From NCBI GenBank assembly GCA_903869595.1, contig CAIPZV010000043.1, positions 62,001-126,000 on the forward strand: a stretch of DNA of 64,000 nt. Reading direction: 5' to 3'. Positions within the stretch are counted from its first letter, which is position 1; the number at the start of each line of letters is the position of its first letter. Positions 50,176 through 58,870 of this stretch are shown here, one piece after another. Source of the stretch: an uncultured beta proteobacterium (GTDB lineage Bacteria; Pseudomonadota; Gammaproteobacteria; Burkholderiales; Burkholderiaceae_C). The notes beneath the pieces are model-generated. The model was not told the DNA's origin. It did not search any database and saw nothing but the letters and a program-made list of their open reading frames with translations. The position numbers were made by a program, and so were the translations under genes.

Positions 50176-51096
50176 ATGAGCTTTTTCGCCATTCTTTTTG
50201 CTTTATTGATCGAGCAGGCGCGCCCCCTCAAAGACGCGAATTTTTTGCATACGCAAGTGCGTAGCGCCTTGTCCTGGGCGGTGCGCCAGTTGGACACCGG
50301 GCAGGATTCGCACGCACGCTTGACTTGGGGCGTGGTGGTCATATTCCCAGCTGTGCTGACTGCATTGGTGCATTGGGCCTTGCTGTTGTGGCTGGGCTGG
50401 ATCGCAGCCGTGGTGTGGAACGTGGCCATCCTGTACCTGACCCTAGGCTTTAGGCAGTTCAGCCACCATTTCACCGATATCCGTGATGCGCTCGATGCCG
50501 GGGACGAAGACACTGCGCGCAGCCTGCTGGCGCGATGGATGCAGATCGATGCGAGCGATTTACCGCGCAGCGAAATCGTCCGCCAAGTCATCGCGCATTC
50601 GGTACTCAATGCGCACCGCTGCGTATTCGGGGTGTTTGCCTGGTATTCGCTCTTATCGGGTTTGGGGCTGGGGCCTGCCGGGGCGTTTGTTTACCGCATG
50701 GCGGAGTATTTTTCTGCGCTGGCCAAGCGACCTGCGAGCCCGGACGCCCTACTGCTGAGCCCCGCGTTGCGCGACTATGTGGCTGCGTGGTGGCACCGGA
50801 TCGATTGGATTCCAGCGCGCCTGACGGCCATGGGCTTTGCGTTTGTGGGCAGCTTTGAGGATGCGATTGACCGCTGGCGCAAATTTGAAGCTGCGGTACC
50901 TGGTGATAACGATGGCATCGTGCTGGCCGCCACCGCTGGTGCGGTGCATATTGGGTTGACCGAAATGGATGTGCAGAACGCAGCACCTGTGCCCCGCTTG
51001 GGCCATTTGCGTGCGATTGTCGGCTTGGTCTGGCGCACGGTAGTGATGTGGATGGTGGTGCTTGCCTTGCTATCCCTGGCGCGCTTGCTGGGCTGA
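50176..51096 (+). CDS. CobD/CbiB-like (AmpE-like) integral membrane protein
   Basis: A 306 aa membrane protein with four or five predicted helices (for example AVLTALVHWALLLWLGWIAAV and VVMWMVVLALLSLARLLG). It starts FFAILFALLIEQARPL and has FRQFSHHFTDIRDALDAGD and HRCVFGVFAWYSLLSGLGLGP, matching the CobD/CbiB-AmpE family. No other cobalamin genes are present, so adenosylcobinamide-phosphate synthesis should not be assumed. It starts 39 bases after the Nudix gene. Confidence 0.75.
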   Translation: MSFFAILFALLIEQARPLKDANFLHTQVRSALSWAVRQLDTGQDSHARLTWGVVVIFPAVLTALVHWALLLWLGWIAAVVWNVAILYLTLGFRQFSHHFTDIRDALDAGDEDTARSLLARWMQIDASDLPRSEIVRQVIAHSVLNAHRCVFGVFAWYSLLSGLGLGPAGAFVYRMAEYFSALAKRPASPDALLLSPALRDYVAAWWHRIDWIPARLTAMGFAFVGSFEDAIDRWRKFEAAVPGDNDGIVLAATAGAVHIGLTEMDVQNAAPVPRLGHLRAIVGLVWRTVVMWMVVLALLSLARLLG

Positions 51097-51260
51097 GGCC
51101 AGCGCCTGTCGTGCTCTTTGCGAAGGTGCCGCATCGACGGTCTTGTCAAGCGTCGGTCTTTCGTCAATCAAGCAGGCATGGATCGCCACGTCCAAGCACC
51201 CCGTGTGGTGTCGTACTGAGCTGGGCAATGCCAGGGCGGTGCCTGGCCTAAGCTGCCGCC

Positions 51261-52199
51261 TCAATAGCGTTTTTGCGAAAGCTCTTCGAACAAGTCTTTA
51301 TAGATTTTGTAGCGCACCGGGCTGATCGGGCTGGGTTCGGCGGCGCAAGCGTTGCGCACGCCGCAGCCGGGTTCGTGCAAATGCGTACAGTTGTAAAACT
51401 TGCAGTCGCTGCCTTGTGCTTGGATATCGGGCATGAGCTTGCCCAAATCCATGGGTGCGATGTGCTGCAGGCCAAACTCCTGAAAACCCGGTGAATCAAT
51501 CAGGGCCGAATGCTTATCCGCATCTAGCCAATACCAGGTGGTGCTGGTGGTAGTGTGTTTGCCCGCCTGTAAGGCGATAGAAATTTCCTGGGTCAGGACA
51601 TTGGCTTGCGGCACCCAACGGTTGATGAGCGAACTTTTGCCTGCTCCCGAGGGGCCGAGTACAAGGCTGGTTTTACCCGTCAAGAGTGCGCGCAATCGGT
51701 CGGTGTCGTCATCGGCAGCTTGCACCACGGATGTATCGCTCGAAGGCTTGAACGCGGTCGCCAACACGGTGTACTGCATGGCGCGGTAGGGCGCCAACCT
51801 CTCCCAGGCCGCAGCAAACAAAGTGCCCAGATCACGCTTGTTGAGCACGATCAGAGCGTCCACTTGCTGCGCCGCAGCGGCAATCAACGCGCGCGACAAC
51901 TGACCGTCAGAGAACTCGGGCTCCGCGCCCAGCACGATAACAACCTGGTCGATATTGGCAGCAAATGACTTGGTGCGGATTTCGTCCTGCCGGTACATCA
52001 AATTACGCCGGGGCAGCACTTTTTCTATCGTGCCTTCGTCTTGCGTGGCCAGCCAGAGCACCTGGTCGCCCACCACCGTCTGGCTTTTTTTGCCGCGTGC
52101 GTGGCAAATCACTTTGCGGCCCGATGGCGTCTCCACCCACACATGCCGGCCATGACCGGCGATTACCAGGCCTTCTTGCAATCCGGCCGGCTCAGCCAA
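51261..52199 (-). CDS. rsgA: Ribosome small subunit-dependent GTPase RsgA
   Basis: RsgA is a circularly permuted GTPase that tests late 30S subunits. The order of motifs shows this: the OB-like N-terminus (ETPSGRKVICHARGKK), then G4 LNKRD, then P-loop GPSGAGKSS, then switch II DSPGF, and at the end the zinc site CKFYNCTHLHEPGCGV. I place the start at TTG 52199, with GGGAG 5 bases upstream and an overlap of 8 bases with the phhB-like gene; no ATG is available near the N-terminus. Product 312 aa. Confidence 0.9.
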   Translation of the reverse strand: MAEPAGLQEGLVIAGHGRHVWVETPSGRKVICHARGKKSQTVVGDQVLWLATQDEGTIEKVLPRRNLMYRQDEIRTKSFAANIDQVVIVLGAEPEFSDGQLSRALIAAAAQQVDALIVLNKRDLGTLFAAAWERLAPYRAMQYTVLATAFKPSSDTSVVQAADDDTDRLRALLTGKTSLVLGPSGAGKSSLINRWVPQANVLTQEISIALQAGKHTTTSTTWYWLDADKHSALIDSPGFQEFGLQHIAPMDLGKLMPDIQAQGSDCKFYNCTHLHEPGCGVRNACAAEPSPISPVRYKIYKDLFEELSQKRY

Positions 52200-52548
52200 T
52201 TGCGCTCCCGGCTTGCTCGGGGGCTGCCAAGGCATCGACCAGGGCGGCGCAGCGCAGGTCGCGCGGCGAGATGCCGCCCACATCGTGCGAGCGCCAGCGC
52301 ACGCTGCAATGGCGGTAGGTGAGCAGCATGTCTGGATGGTGGTCTTGCTGCTCGGCCATGAAGGCCACGGCATTGGCAAACGCCAGGGTGTGTAAGTAAC
52401 TGTCGAAGCGGAATGTTTTTTCAATCGCCAGCGTGTCGCCGTCGCCCCACAGCTTCCATCCATCCACGCTGGCTAGGCGGGCAATGACTTGCGGGCCGCT
52501 TAGGGCTTGGCCTTTTGGTTTTTTTGGGGTATCTGCTGGTGGTGTCAT
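52192..52548 (-). CDS. phhB: 4a-hydroxytetrahydrobiopterin (pterin-4a-carbinolamine) dehydratase
   Basis: A 118 aa protein of the PCD/DCoH family. The active-site region QQDHHPDMLLTYRHCSVRW carries the paired histidines and the later conserved His-Asp in SHDVGG. It dehydrates the pterin product of aromatic amino acid hydroxylases, although such proteins also occur where no hydroxylase is known. It lies between the M48 protease and rsgA, with stop/start overlap to rsgA; gap to the protease start side is 13 bases. Confidence 0.9.
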   Translation of the reverse strand: MTPPADTPKKPKGQALSGPQVIARLASVDGWKLWGDGDTLAIEKTFRFDSYLHTLAFANAVAFMAEQQDHHPDMLLTYRHCSVRWRSHDVGGISPRDLRCAALVDALAAPEQAGSAIG

Positions 52549-52561
52549 ACGCGTGTCTCTA

Positions 52562-53839
52562 TTAGGGCGCAGCCAGCATGCGGCCCAGGCGTTCGGATGC
52601 TGGTGGGTGCGAGTAATAAAACTTCACATACAGCGGGTCTGGCGTAAGCGTAGAGGCATTGTCTTCGTAGAGCTTCAGCAAGGCCGAAGCCAGATCGGAA
52701 CCGCGTGTTTGTGCCATGGCATAGGCATCGGCTTCAAACTCGTGCTTGCGTGAAATTTGCGAGAACAAGGGGCCGAGAAAACCAGTGAACGAGGGCAGTG
52801 CCAGCATAAACAGCAGCAGCGCCAGTGCGTCGTTGGCGCCTGCCAGATTGGGCATGACGCCCAGGCCCGTATAAAACCAAACTTGTGCGTTAGCCCAACC
52901 CAGCAAGGCAAAGCCCGCCAGACTGATGGCGAAAATGGACACGATGCGTTTGAGAATATGTTTGTGTTTGAAGTGGCCTAGTTCATGGGCCAGTACGGCA
53001 TCGACTTCATCAGGCGATAGTCGAGCTAGCAAAGTGTCATAAAACACGACTCGCTTGGACGCGCCAAAGCCGGTGAAATAGGCGTTCGCATGCGCGCTGC
53101 GTTTGCTGCCGTCCATCACATAAAAGCCCTGCGCCTGAAAGCCGCAGCGTTGCATCAGGGCGCGCACACGCTCGGTCAAAGTGGCGTCGTCTAACGGTTG
53201 AAATTTGTTAAACAGCGGCGCAATCCAGGTCGGATAGATCAACATGGCCAGCAGGTTAAAGCCCATCCACACGCCCCAGGTCCAAGCCCACCACAGCTGG
53301 CCCGCTGCAGCCATCAGCCACAACACCAGAGCCAGCAAGGGCCCGCCTATCAGCACACCCAAGACCAAAGACTTGACCAGGTCTTGCAGCCACAGTTTTG
53401 CGCTAGTTTTGTTAAAGCCAAAGCGCTCCTCGATTACAAAGGTGGCGTACAGCGAGAATGGCAATTCCAGCAGGGTGTTGATGGCTGTGAAGGCGCCCAC
53501 CAAGGCCAGTTGCTGCCACAAGCCCGCGCCCATGGCGTCCAATAATGCGTTATTCAAGGCTGACAAGCCCCCTAGCAGCGTCCAAGCCAAAGTCAGGGCC
53601 GCCCCCCAGGCCAGTTCGATGAGGCCAAAGCGTGTTTTCACCACGGTGTAATCGGCGGCGCGCTGGTGCGCTGGCAGGGTAATGGTGGATGCGAAGGCGG
53701 GCGGCACCGCGTCGCGGTGGGTGGCGACATGGCGGATTTGGCGGGTTGCCAGCCACAATTTCAACAACAGGCTTCCGGTCAGGGCCAGCGCAAATATCAG
53801 GGTCAGGGTGTCGGAGGGATTGAGCGCGTGGTCTTGCAT
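52562..53839 (-). CDS. M48 family (Ste24-like) membrane metalloprotease
   Basis: A 425 aa protein with about six membrane helices, the zinc motif VLAHELGHFKHKHILKR and the third ligand in KHEFEADAYAMAQ. The N-terminal FVIEERFGFNKTSAKLWLQD is typical of CAAX-protease-like M48A enzymes, which in bacteria are thought to act in membrane protein quality control. The open frame continues far upstream across the orn gene; ATG 53839 (MQDHALNPSDTL) is the sensible start, divergent from orn by 37 bases. Confidence 0.9.
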   Translation of the reverse strand: MQDHALNPSDTLTLIFALALTGSLLLKLWLATRQIRHVATHRDAVPPAFASTITLPAHQRAADYTVVKTRFGLIELAWGAALTLAWTLLGGLSALNNALLDAMGAGLWQQLALVGAFTAINTLLELPFSLYATFVIEERFGFNKTSAKLWLQDLVKSLVLGVLIGGPLLALVLWLMAAAGQLWWAWTWGVWMGFNLLAMLIYPTWIAPLFNKFQPLDDATLTERVRALMQRCGFQAQGFYVMDGSKRSAHANAYFTGFGASKRVVFYDTLLARLSPDEVDAVLAHELGHFKHKHILKRIVSIFAISLAGFALLGWANAQVWFYTGLGVMPNLAGANDALALLLFMLALPSFTGFLGPLFSQISRKHEFEADAYAMAQTRGSDLASALLKLYEDNASTLTPDPLYVKFYYSHPPASERLGRMLAAP

Positions 53840-53876
53840 GGGGCCGCAGTTTAGGCCATAGGCGACAATCTCTGCT

Positions 53877-54443
53877 ATGCAAGACACACCAAGCCCACTC
53901 ACGAAATCCGACAAAAACCTGGTCTGGCTGGACTGCGAAATGACGGGTTTGCACCCGGCGCAGGACCGCATCATCGAAATCGCCGTAGTCGTTACCGGCC
54001 CCATGCTCGAGTCGCGTACCGAGGGCCCGGTGTTGGTGATCCACCAATCGGATGCGCAACTTGACGCCATGGACGCATGGAACAAAGGCACCCACGGCAA
54101 AAGCGGCCTGATCGACAAAGTCCGCGCCTCGACTGTCAGCGAGGCAGAGGCTGAGGACGAATTGCTCGCATTTTTGGCGCAGTACGTCCCTGCCGGTACC
54201 TCGCCATTATGCGGCAACACCATAGGGCAGGACCGGCGTTTTCTGGCCGCCTACATGCCGCGTTTGGAGGCCTTTTTCCACTACCGTAATCTCGACGTCA
54301 GCACCCTCAAAGAGCTAAGCCGCCGCTGGCGGCCTGAGGTCTACGCGAGTTTTAAAAAGCAGCAAAAGCACACCGCGTTGGCCGATGTGCATGAATCCAT
54401 TGACGAGTTGGAGCACTACCGCACCCATTTTTTGAAGCTCTGA
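53877..54443 (+). CDS. orn: Oligoribonuclease
   Basis: Orn degrades RNA dinucleotides and very short oligomers, including pGpG from cyclic-di-GMP turnover. It is a DEDDh exonuclease: Asp19 and Glu21 in [11 protein letters not shown], the later [10 protein letters not shown], and the closing [18 protein letters not shown] containing the catalytic His and Asp. Length 188 aa is typical. It is divergent from the M48 protease gene, a common arrangement in this group. Confidence 0.97.
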   Translation: MQDTPSPLTKSDKNLVWLDCEMTGLHPAQDRIIEIAVVVTGPMLESRTEGPVLVIHQSDAQLDAMDAWNKGTHGKSGLIDKVRASTVSEAEAEDELLAFLAQYVPAGTSPLCGNTIGQDRRFLAAYMPRLEAFFHYRNLDVSTLKELSRRWRPEVYASFKKQQKHTALADVHESIDELEHYRTHFLKL

Positions 54444-54487
54444 AGGTCTGCCTAAATAGCGCGCGCATTAGTACAAACCCCAATCCG

Positions 54488-54505
54488 TGCGATAATCGAG
54501 GGCTT
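54488..54505 (+). promoter_or_regulatory. Promoter of the DEAD-box helicase gene
   Basis: TGC followed by GATAAT (54491-54496) is an extended -10, and CGAGGGC follows directly, as at rpsP and rplS. The helicase ATG is 205 bases or more downstream, so the mRNA would have an unusually long leader. Confidence 0.55.
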
Positions 54506-54638
54506 CGCTAAACGGCAGTACGGCAAACAGGTCGGGGTCAGCGAAATTTGCACATCTCCCAACATTCACCGGGTCCGTTTAAGAGGGCCCCAGCCGCACC
54601 GGCAGCGTAGCAGACGCACCAGGCGCAGCCTCCGTTTG

Positions 54639-54689
54639 ATGGTTGATGTTTTTTAACCATTGACGGAACGCCCACCTCGCGGGTGGCGT
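54639..54689 (+). other. Two hairpins in the helicase 5' leader
   Basis: ATGGTT / AACCAT (54639-54644 and 54655-54660) with a T-rich loop, then ACGCC-ACC / GGTGGCGT (54668-54676 and 54682-54689, one bulged C) ending 19 bases before the helicase ATG. The second could affect ribosome access. Long structured leaders are known for cold-induced RNA helicase genes; that this one behaves the same way is inference. Confidence 0.45.
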
Positions 54690-54707
54690 TGCTGTGTGAG
54701 TGAAACT

Positions 54708-56660
54708 ATGACTGATTCTTTGATCGCATCGGGCGAATTCGCGCCCGAGAACACCTTTTCCAACCAAGATGGCGAGGCTTTCCAGCCGGACCACAGCGCC
54801 GCGCAGGCCATCTCGGACGATGCCGTTGCCGCTTTGGACGAAGCGCAAGCTGCGCCAGCCGAGCCCAACGGCTTTTTGACTCTGGACCTCGCGCCTGAGC
54901 TGATAAAAGCCTGTATGGACTTGGGTTACACCCAGCCCACCCCAGTGCAAACTAAGGTGATTCCCTTGGCTTTGCCCACCGACGGCGCAGACAAGGGCGC
55001 CAAAAAATACATCGACCTGATGGTGTCCAGCCAAACCGGCAGCGGCAAGACCGCTGCGTTTTTGCTACCGGTATTGCACACTTTGCTCAAGCAAATGGCA
55101 CAGGCCGAGGCCGATGAGCGCCAGGCCTATGAAGACGCCGTAGCCCAAGCCGCTGCCAATGGCGAAGCGCCGCCAAAGCGCCCCAAGCGCAAAGACCCCA
55201 CCAACGCACGCAATTTCAAGGCCCCCACGCCTGGCGCGCTGATTGTTTGCCCCACCCGTGAATTAGCCCAGCAAGTGGCGCATGACGCGATCGACCTGGT
55301 GCAGCATTGCCGTGGTCTGCGCGTTGCCAATATCGTAGGCGGCATGCCTTATCAGTTGCAAATTGCCAAGCTGCAAAACGCCAATCTGGTCGTGGCCACG
55401 CCAGGCCGTTTGCTTGATTTGCAGCGCTCTATGCAAATCAAGCTAGACCAAGTGCAATTTTTGGTGGTCGATGAGGCGGACCGCATGCTGGACCTGGGCT
55501 TTTCCGACGACCTCGCCGAGATCAACCAGCTCACCATCGACCGCAAACAAACCATGATGTTCAGCGCCACCTTTGCGCCGCGCATCCAGCAATTGGCGGC
55601 CCGCGTGATGCGCGAGCCCCAGCGCGTGAGCATCGACAACCCGCAGGAAAAACACGTCAATATCAAGCAGGTGTTGTTCTGGGCCGATAACGCCCAGCAC
55701 AAGCGCAAACTGCTGGACCACTGGCTGCGCGACACGGGCATCAACCAAGCCATTGTGTTCGCTAGCACGCAGATCGAATGCGACGGCTTGGCCAACGACT
55801 TGCAGCAAGACGGCTTTGACGCAGTAGCCTTGCACGGCGCGCTGAGCCAAGGCTTGCGCAACCGCCGCTTGATGGCGCTTCGCCAGGGCCAGGTACAAAT
55901 TTTGGTGGCGACCGATGTAGCCGCGCGCGGCATCGACGTGCCCACGATTACCCACGTTTTCAACTTCGGCCTTCCCATGAAGGCCGAGGACTACACCCAC
56001 CGCATTGGCCGTACCGGCCGGGCAGGGCGTGACGGTTTGGCGATCACGTTTGCCGAATTGCGCGACCGCCGCAAGATTTTTGACATTGAGGCCTACACCC
56101 GCCAGCCCATCAAGGCGGAAGTGGTGGCTGGTCTCGAGCCCAAGCAACGCATTCCCGAAGCGCCTCGCCCTGGCTTTGCCGCGCGCAATGGTGGTGGTGG
56201 CCGTGATGCCCGTGGCCCGGGCCGTGGCTTTGCTGGTCCGCGTGAAGGCGGCTTTGGTGGCGGCGACCGCCGTGGCGGCTTTGCCGATGCCGGTACCCGT
56301 GAATTCCGTGGCGCGGCCCGCGAAGGCTTTAGCTACGAGCGCAAAGGGGGCTTTAATGACCGCTTTGCCGGTCAAGGCGCACCGCGTGGCGACTTCGCCC
56401 CGCGTGGCGATTTCGCGCCTCGTGCGGATGCGGGTGCACCGCGCGGTGACTTCGCGCCGCGCCGTGATTTCGCTCACCGCGCCGATGGCGGTGTTCCGCG
56501 TGCCGACTTTGCCCCGCGCAAAGATTTTGCGCCGCGTGCTGACTTCGCTCCGAGGAAGCCAGCACCTGGCAAGCCTGCGGGCTTTGCCAAACCCGGCAAC
56601 GGCGGCAAAGTGTTTGTGCCGCGTGATGCGAAAAAGCGCCCTGCACGCAGTGCAAGTTAA
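54708..56660 (+). CDS. DEAD-box ATP-dependent RNA helicase
   Basis: A 650 aa helicase with Q motif GYTQPTPVQTKVIP, motif I SSQTGSGKTAAF, PTRELAQQV, TPGRLLD, DEAD, SAT and HRIGRTGRAGR in order. Between motif I and PTRELA lies an insert of about 55 charged residues (ADERQAYEDAVAQ ... PKRPKRKDP). The C-terminus is a low-complexity RGG/DFAPR-rich tail from about residue 495. It looks like the RhlE/CsdA side of the family and would act on rRNA or mRNA. ATG 54708 is chosen; GTG 54696 is possible. Confidence 0.93.
   Translation: MTDSLIASGEFAPENTFSNQDGEAFQPDHSAAQAISDDAVAALDEAQAAPAEPNGFLTLDLAPELIKACMDLGYTQPTPVQTKVIPLALPTDGADKGAKKYIDLMVSSQTGSGKTAAFLLPVLHTLLKQMAQAEADERQAYEDAVAQAAANGEAPPKRPKRKDPTNARNFKAPTPGALIVCPTRELAQQVAHDAIDLVQHCRGLRVANIVGGMPYQLQIAKLQNANLVVATPGRLLDLQRSMQIKLDQVQFLVVDEADRMLDLGFSDDLAEINQLTIDRKQTMMFSATFAPRIQQLAARVMREPQRVSIDNPQEKHVNIKQVLFWADNAQHKRKLLDHWLRDTGINQAIVFASTQIECDGLANDLQQDGFDAVALHGALSQGLRNRRLMALRQGQVQILVATDVAARGIDVPTITHVFNFGLPMKAEDYTHRIGRTGRAGRDGLAITFAELRDRRKIFDIEAYTRQPIKAEVVAGLEPKQRIPEAPRPGFAARNGGGGRDARGPGRGFAGPREGGFGGGDRRGGFADAGTREFRGAAREGFSYERKGGFNDRFAGQGAPRGDFAPRGDFAPRADAGAPRGDFAPRRDFAHRADGGVPRADFAPRKDFAPRADFAPRKPAPGKPAGFAKPGNGGKVFVPRDAKKRPARSAS
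56381..56562 (+). repeat. Tandem repeat coding for DFAPR units in the helicase tail
   Basis: A degenerate 15-base unit encoding DFAPR plus one variable residue recurs eight times (one as DFAHR), in places separated by ADAGAPRG or ADGGVPRA. The unit sequences differ at third positions, so the peptide repeat is older than a recent DNA slip. Confidence 0.85.
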
Positions 56661-56710
56661 ATAACGTGCGCAAGCCCCTTGCAGGGCTGCGCCAGCATCG
56701 GGATGTTTAG

Positions 56711-56742
56711 ACAATGGCCGCATTTATTGCGGCCATTGTTTT
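56711..56742 (+). terminator. Intrinsic terminator after the helicase gene
   Basis: ACAATGGCCGCA (56711-56722) and TGCGGCCATTGT (56728-56739) form a perfect 12-bp stem with a TTTAT loop, followed by a short T-run of four. It could also serve the cupin gene arriving on the other strand, though that strand lacks a long T-run. Confidence 0.75.
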
Positions 56743-56852
56743 GTGGCAACAAGCGCCTGCCAGCGCGTCGCTAATGCGGCTTGGCAATCAAGCGCAGATC
56801 AGGCGTGGCGCAACGGGCTGCAGTGATCCTCACTTAGATGATGGACTGGGGC

Positions 56853-57224
56853 TTATTCCAAAATCGTCTCAGCACCGGCAATATGAACAGCGAGCAGGCA
56901 ACCGTTTGGCGTGTAGGAACTGTGCTCGGTACCGCTGCGTAACCATACCAAATCCCCTTTGCGGTATTGGGTTCCGTCGTTATCGATGAGTTCACCTTCG
57001 AGAATGAGAAATTGTTCATTCCCATTGTGTGCATGGGGTCGGGTGCTCAGACCCGCGGGCATGCGGTAGACATGAAATCCAATGCCAAGCGGCAATCCCG
57101 AATCCAATTGCAATATGGCGTCGCCATCGGAGCGTCCATCTGGGTACACAAAGGGTGTGAAAGGCGCTTCAAAGATATTGGCAACGCGCCTATCGCCGGC
57201 TTTGATCGATTGAATAGGTGTCAT
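56853..57224 (-). CDS. Cupin-domain protein
   Basis: A 123 aa single cupin. Metal-site residues are in STRPHAHNGNEQFLILEGE (two His and a Glu) and in the second motif RSGTEHSSYTPNG. It starts MTPIQSIKAGDRR. Single cupins of this sort may be enzymes, sensors or storage-type binding proteins; the role is unknown. It is last in the leftward run from 62.1 kb, 86 bases after the MFS gene, and may or may not be in the same transcript. Confidence 0.8.
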   Translation of the reverse strand: MTPIQSIKAGDRRVANIFEAPFTPFVYPDGRSDGDAILQLDSGLPLGIGFHVYRMPAGLSTRPHAHNGNEQFLILEGELIDNDGTQYRKGDLVWLRSGTEHSSYTPNGCLLAVHIAGAETILE

Positions 57225-57310
57225 GGGTGCTTAACTTTTTTCATTGGGGTGGCTAAAGGTGTCTCGGGCCACAGCAAGCCCACAGTTTATGGCGCTTGGT
57301 GATAGGCGCT

Positions 57311-58495
57311 TCAAAAAACCGTCGGTAGCTTAGACCCATCTTGGCTTAGATTTCCTACAGTGAGGGCCAAGGCCAGACCAGCCAGCGCGATAGATCCCCA
57401 TAGCGCAAAAGTGTAATGCCCGGTCGCATCGTACATGGACCCCGCCACCGCAGGGGCAAGCAGTCCTGCCATTCCCCAAGCTGAGAATATGCGGCCGAAG
57501 ACAGCGTTGAATGCAACGTCACCGTAAAGCTTGCGCACGATGACCGGTATTGCGGCGATCAATGCACCGTAGGCTATCCCACCTAAAAGTAGCAAAGTCA
57601 AAACCAGATCGGGCTTGGACGCCAGAAGTAAGCCTGCGTGGACAAACAGAGAGAGCAAGATTGGCATCATCAATGCGGTGCGTGCACCGACCCGCTGCAT
57701 CCAAGATCCGCCGAATACGCTGCCGGCAATGCTGCCTAAGGCCATCAAGATAGAGGCCCAAGAGGCCTCTTGCACGGACGCACCGGCCTGGCTAGCAATA
57801 GCGGGGCCGTGTGCGATGGCCATTAATCCACCGCTGACTCCCAAAAAGTAAATTAACCACAATCGTGCAGTAGGTTTAACTGACGTGGGCACTTTGGCAT
57901 CTAGCTTAGTTTGCGGCGCCAAGCCTTCCACGGCGGGCTGCAACAGGCAGCCTGCCAGCAGTGAGGCAGCCACGAGATGGGCGGCTAGCAATACCAAGGC
58001 ACTTTCGCTGCCGTCTTGCGTTGCAATGGGGCCTAGCACATAGGAATACGCAGCGGCACCTGCTCCGTAGGCAGCGGTAGCTAGGCCAACCGTCAGCCCA
58101 CTTTGCGCGGGTGCTGAGGCCGCTGCTTGCTCCAAAGTAATGCTGTAGGCAACACCATTACAAAAACCGAAGACCAGGCCGTATCCGAGCAAGCAACTGT
58201 AGAGTCCAGGCCCGTAGGCAGCAAGCAGCAAACCGCAGGAACCCACAAGGCCGCTGGCAAACGTTAGCATTTTTGGGGAGCCACGCGACCCCAAATAGCG
58301 GCTGGTGTAGACGCCCGCAGTCAAACTTGCGATGGCCAATGAATAAACCAGGCTCACGTTGGCGCGATTCGATTGCAAGCTGATCTGCAAGGGCGCAAGC
58401 AAAACACCAAATGCGTGAATGGACCCAAATGCGAAACTCAGCAAAAGGGCGCCGGACAAGGTGCGGATGTCAAAGCCTTGGTTGCGCGCGGTCAA
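57311..58495 (-). CDS. MFS transporter, oxalate/formate antiporter-like
   Basis: A 394 aa protein with twelve predicted helices in two halves. The start SGALLLSFAFGSIHAFGVLLAPLQ and the early motif YTSRYLGSRG (motif A-like) suggest the OFA or monocarboxylate branch of the major facilitator superfamily. Substrate unknown, possibly a carboxylate formed from the compound handled by this cluster. It follows the 116 aa membrane protein gene by 24 bases on the same strand. Confidence 0.82.
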   Translation of the reverse strand: MTARNQGFDIRTLSGALLLSFAFGSIHAFGVLLAPLQISLQSNRANVSLVYSLAIASLTAGVYTSRYLGSRGSPKMLTFASGLVGSCGLLLAAYGPGLYSCLLGYGLVFGFCNGVAYSITLEQAAASAPAQSGLTVGLATAAYGAGAAAYSYVLGPIATQDGSESALVLLAAHLVAASLLAGCLLQPAVEGLAPQTKLDAKVPTSVKPTARLWLIYFLGVSGGLMAIAHGPAIASQAGASVQEASWASILMALGSIAGSVFGGSWMQRVGARTALMMPILLSLFVHAGLLLASKPDLVLTLLLLGGIAYGALIAAIPVIVRKLYGDVAFNAVFGRIFSAWGMAGLLAPAVAGSMYDATGHYTFALWGSIALAGLALALTVGNLSQDGSKLPTVF

Positions 58496-58519
58496 GTCAT
58501 GGCCTATCAGTCCTGCGCA

Positions 58520-58870
58520 TTAGGGTTGCGCCTGACGGTTTTGCGGTGCAATCTCTTTTGTTGAGGAAAAATCAAACTCAGTTCGGCGTATGCGCGCACC
58601 ATGGTAGGCGTCCATGGCCGCAACCATCCAAATAAAGAGCAAGCCTGCATGTTGCACGAGGAAGCAACGCCACGCGGGATAAGCGCGTGCTGCACATACG
58701 CTGGCCGGTATCAGGTTCATGCTGACCCAGCCAAACAGTACCGCAAAAAAGAGAAAAGTAATGGCACGCTGCGGCATCCTGTTGAGCAACTGGCCGCCCG
58801 AAGGAAGCAAGAAGCCTAAGACCAAGACCCATCTCGGATGCGGCGGCCTGGGTGGCAAGGCGCCCGTCAT
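58520..58870 (-). CDS. Hypothetical 116 aa membrane protein
   Basis: Not recognised. It has three hydrophobic segments at about residues 13-28, 35-56 and 68-90 and a polar C-terminus. The block LLPSGGQLLNRMPQRAITFLFF is faintly like proteins that have a Gly-Gly-Gln turn before a helix (TM2/DUF5683-like), but this is weak. Its ATG overlaps the stop of the upstream 229 aa gene by four bases, so the two are translated together. Overlap and lack of coding conflict make it very likely a real gene. Confidence 0.7.
   Translation of the reverse strand: MTGALPPRPPHPRWVLVLGFLLPSGGQLLNRMPQRAITFLFFAVLFGWVSMNLIPASVCAARAYPAWRCFLVQHAGLLFIWMVAAMDAYHGARIRRTEFDFSSTKEIAPQNRQAQP

Noticed and set aside
50176..51096. 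Evidence for cobalamin biosynthesis
   Set aside because: The CobD/CbiB-like protein stands alone; no other cob or cbi gene or cobalamin riboswitch is visible.
54639..54660. ATGGTT/AACCAT stem with six T as a terminator upstream of the helicase
   Set aside because: The T-run is in the loop and not after the stem, and the stem is only 6 bp and AT-rich.
56714..56989. 91-codon ORF on the + strand starting MAAFIAAIVLWQQ
   Set aside because: Its start lies inside the 12-bp terminator hairpin of the helicase gene and its body is antisense to the cupin gene; composition is not protein-like.
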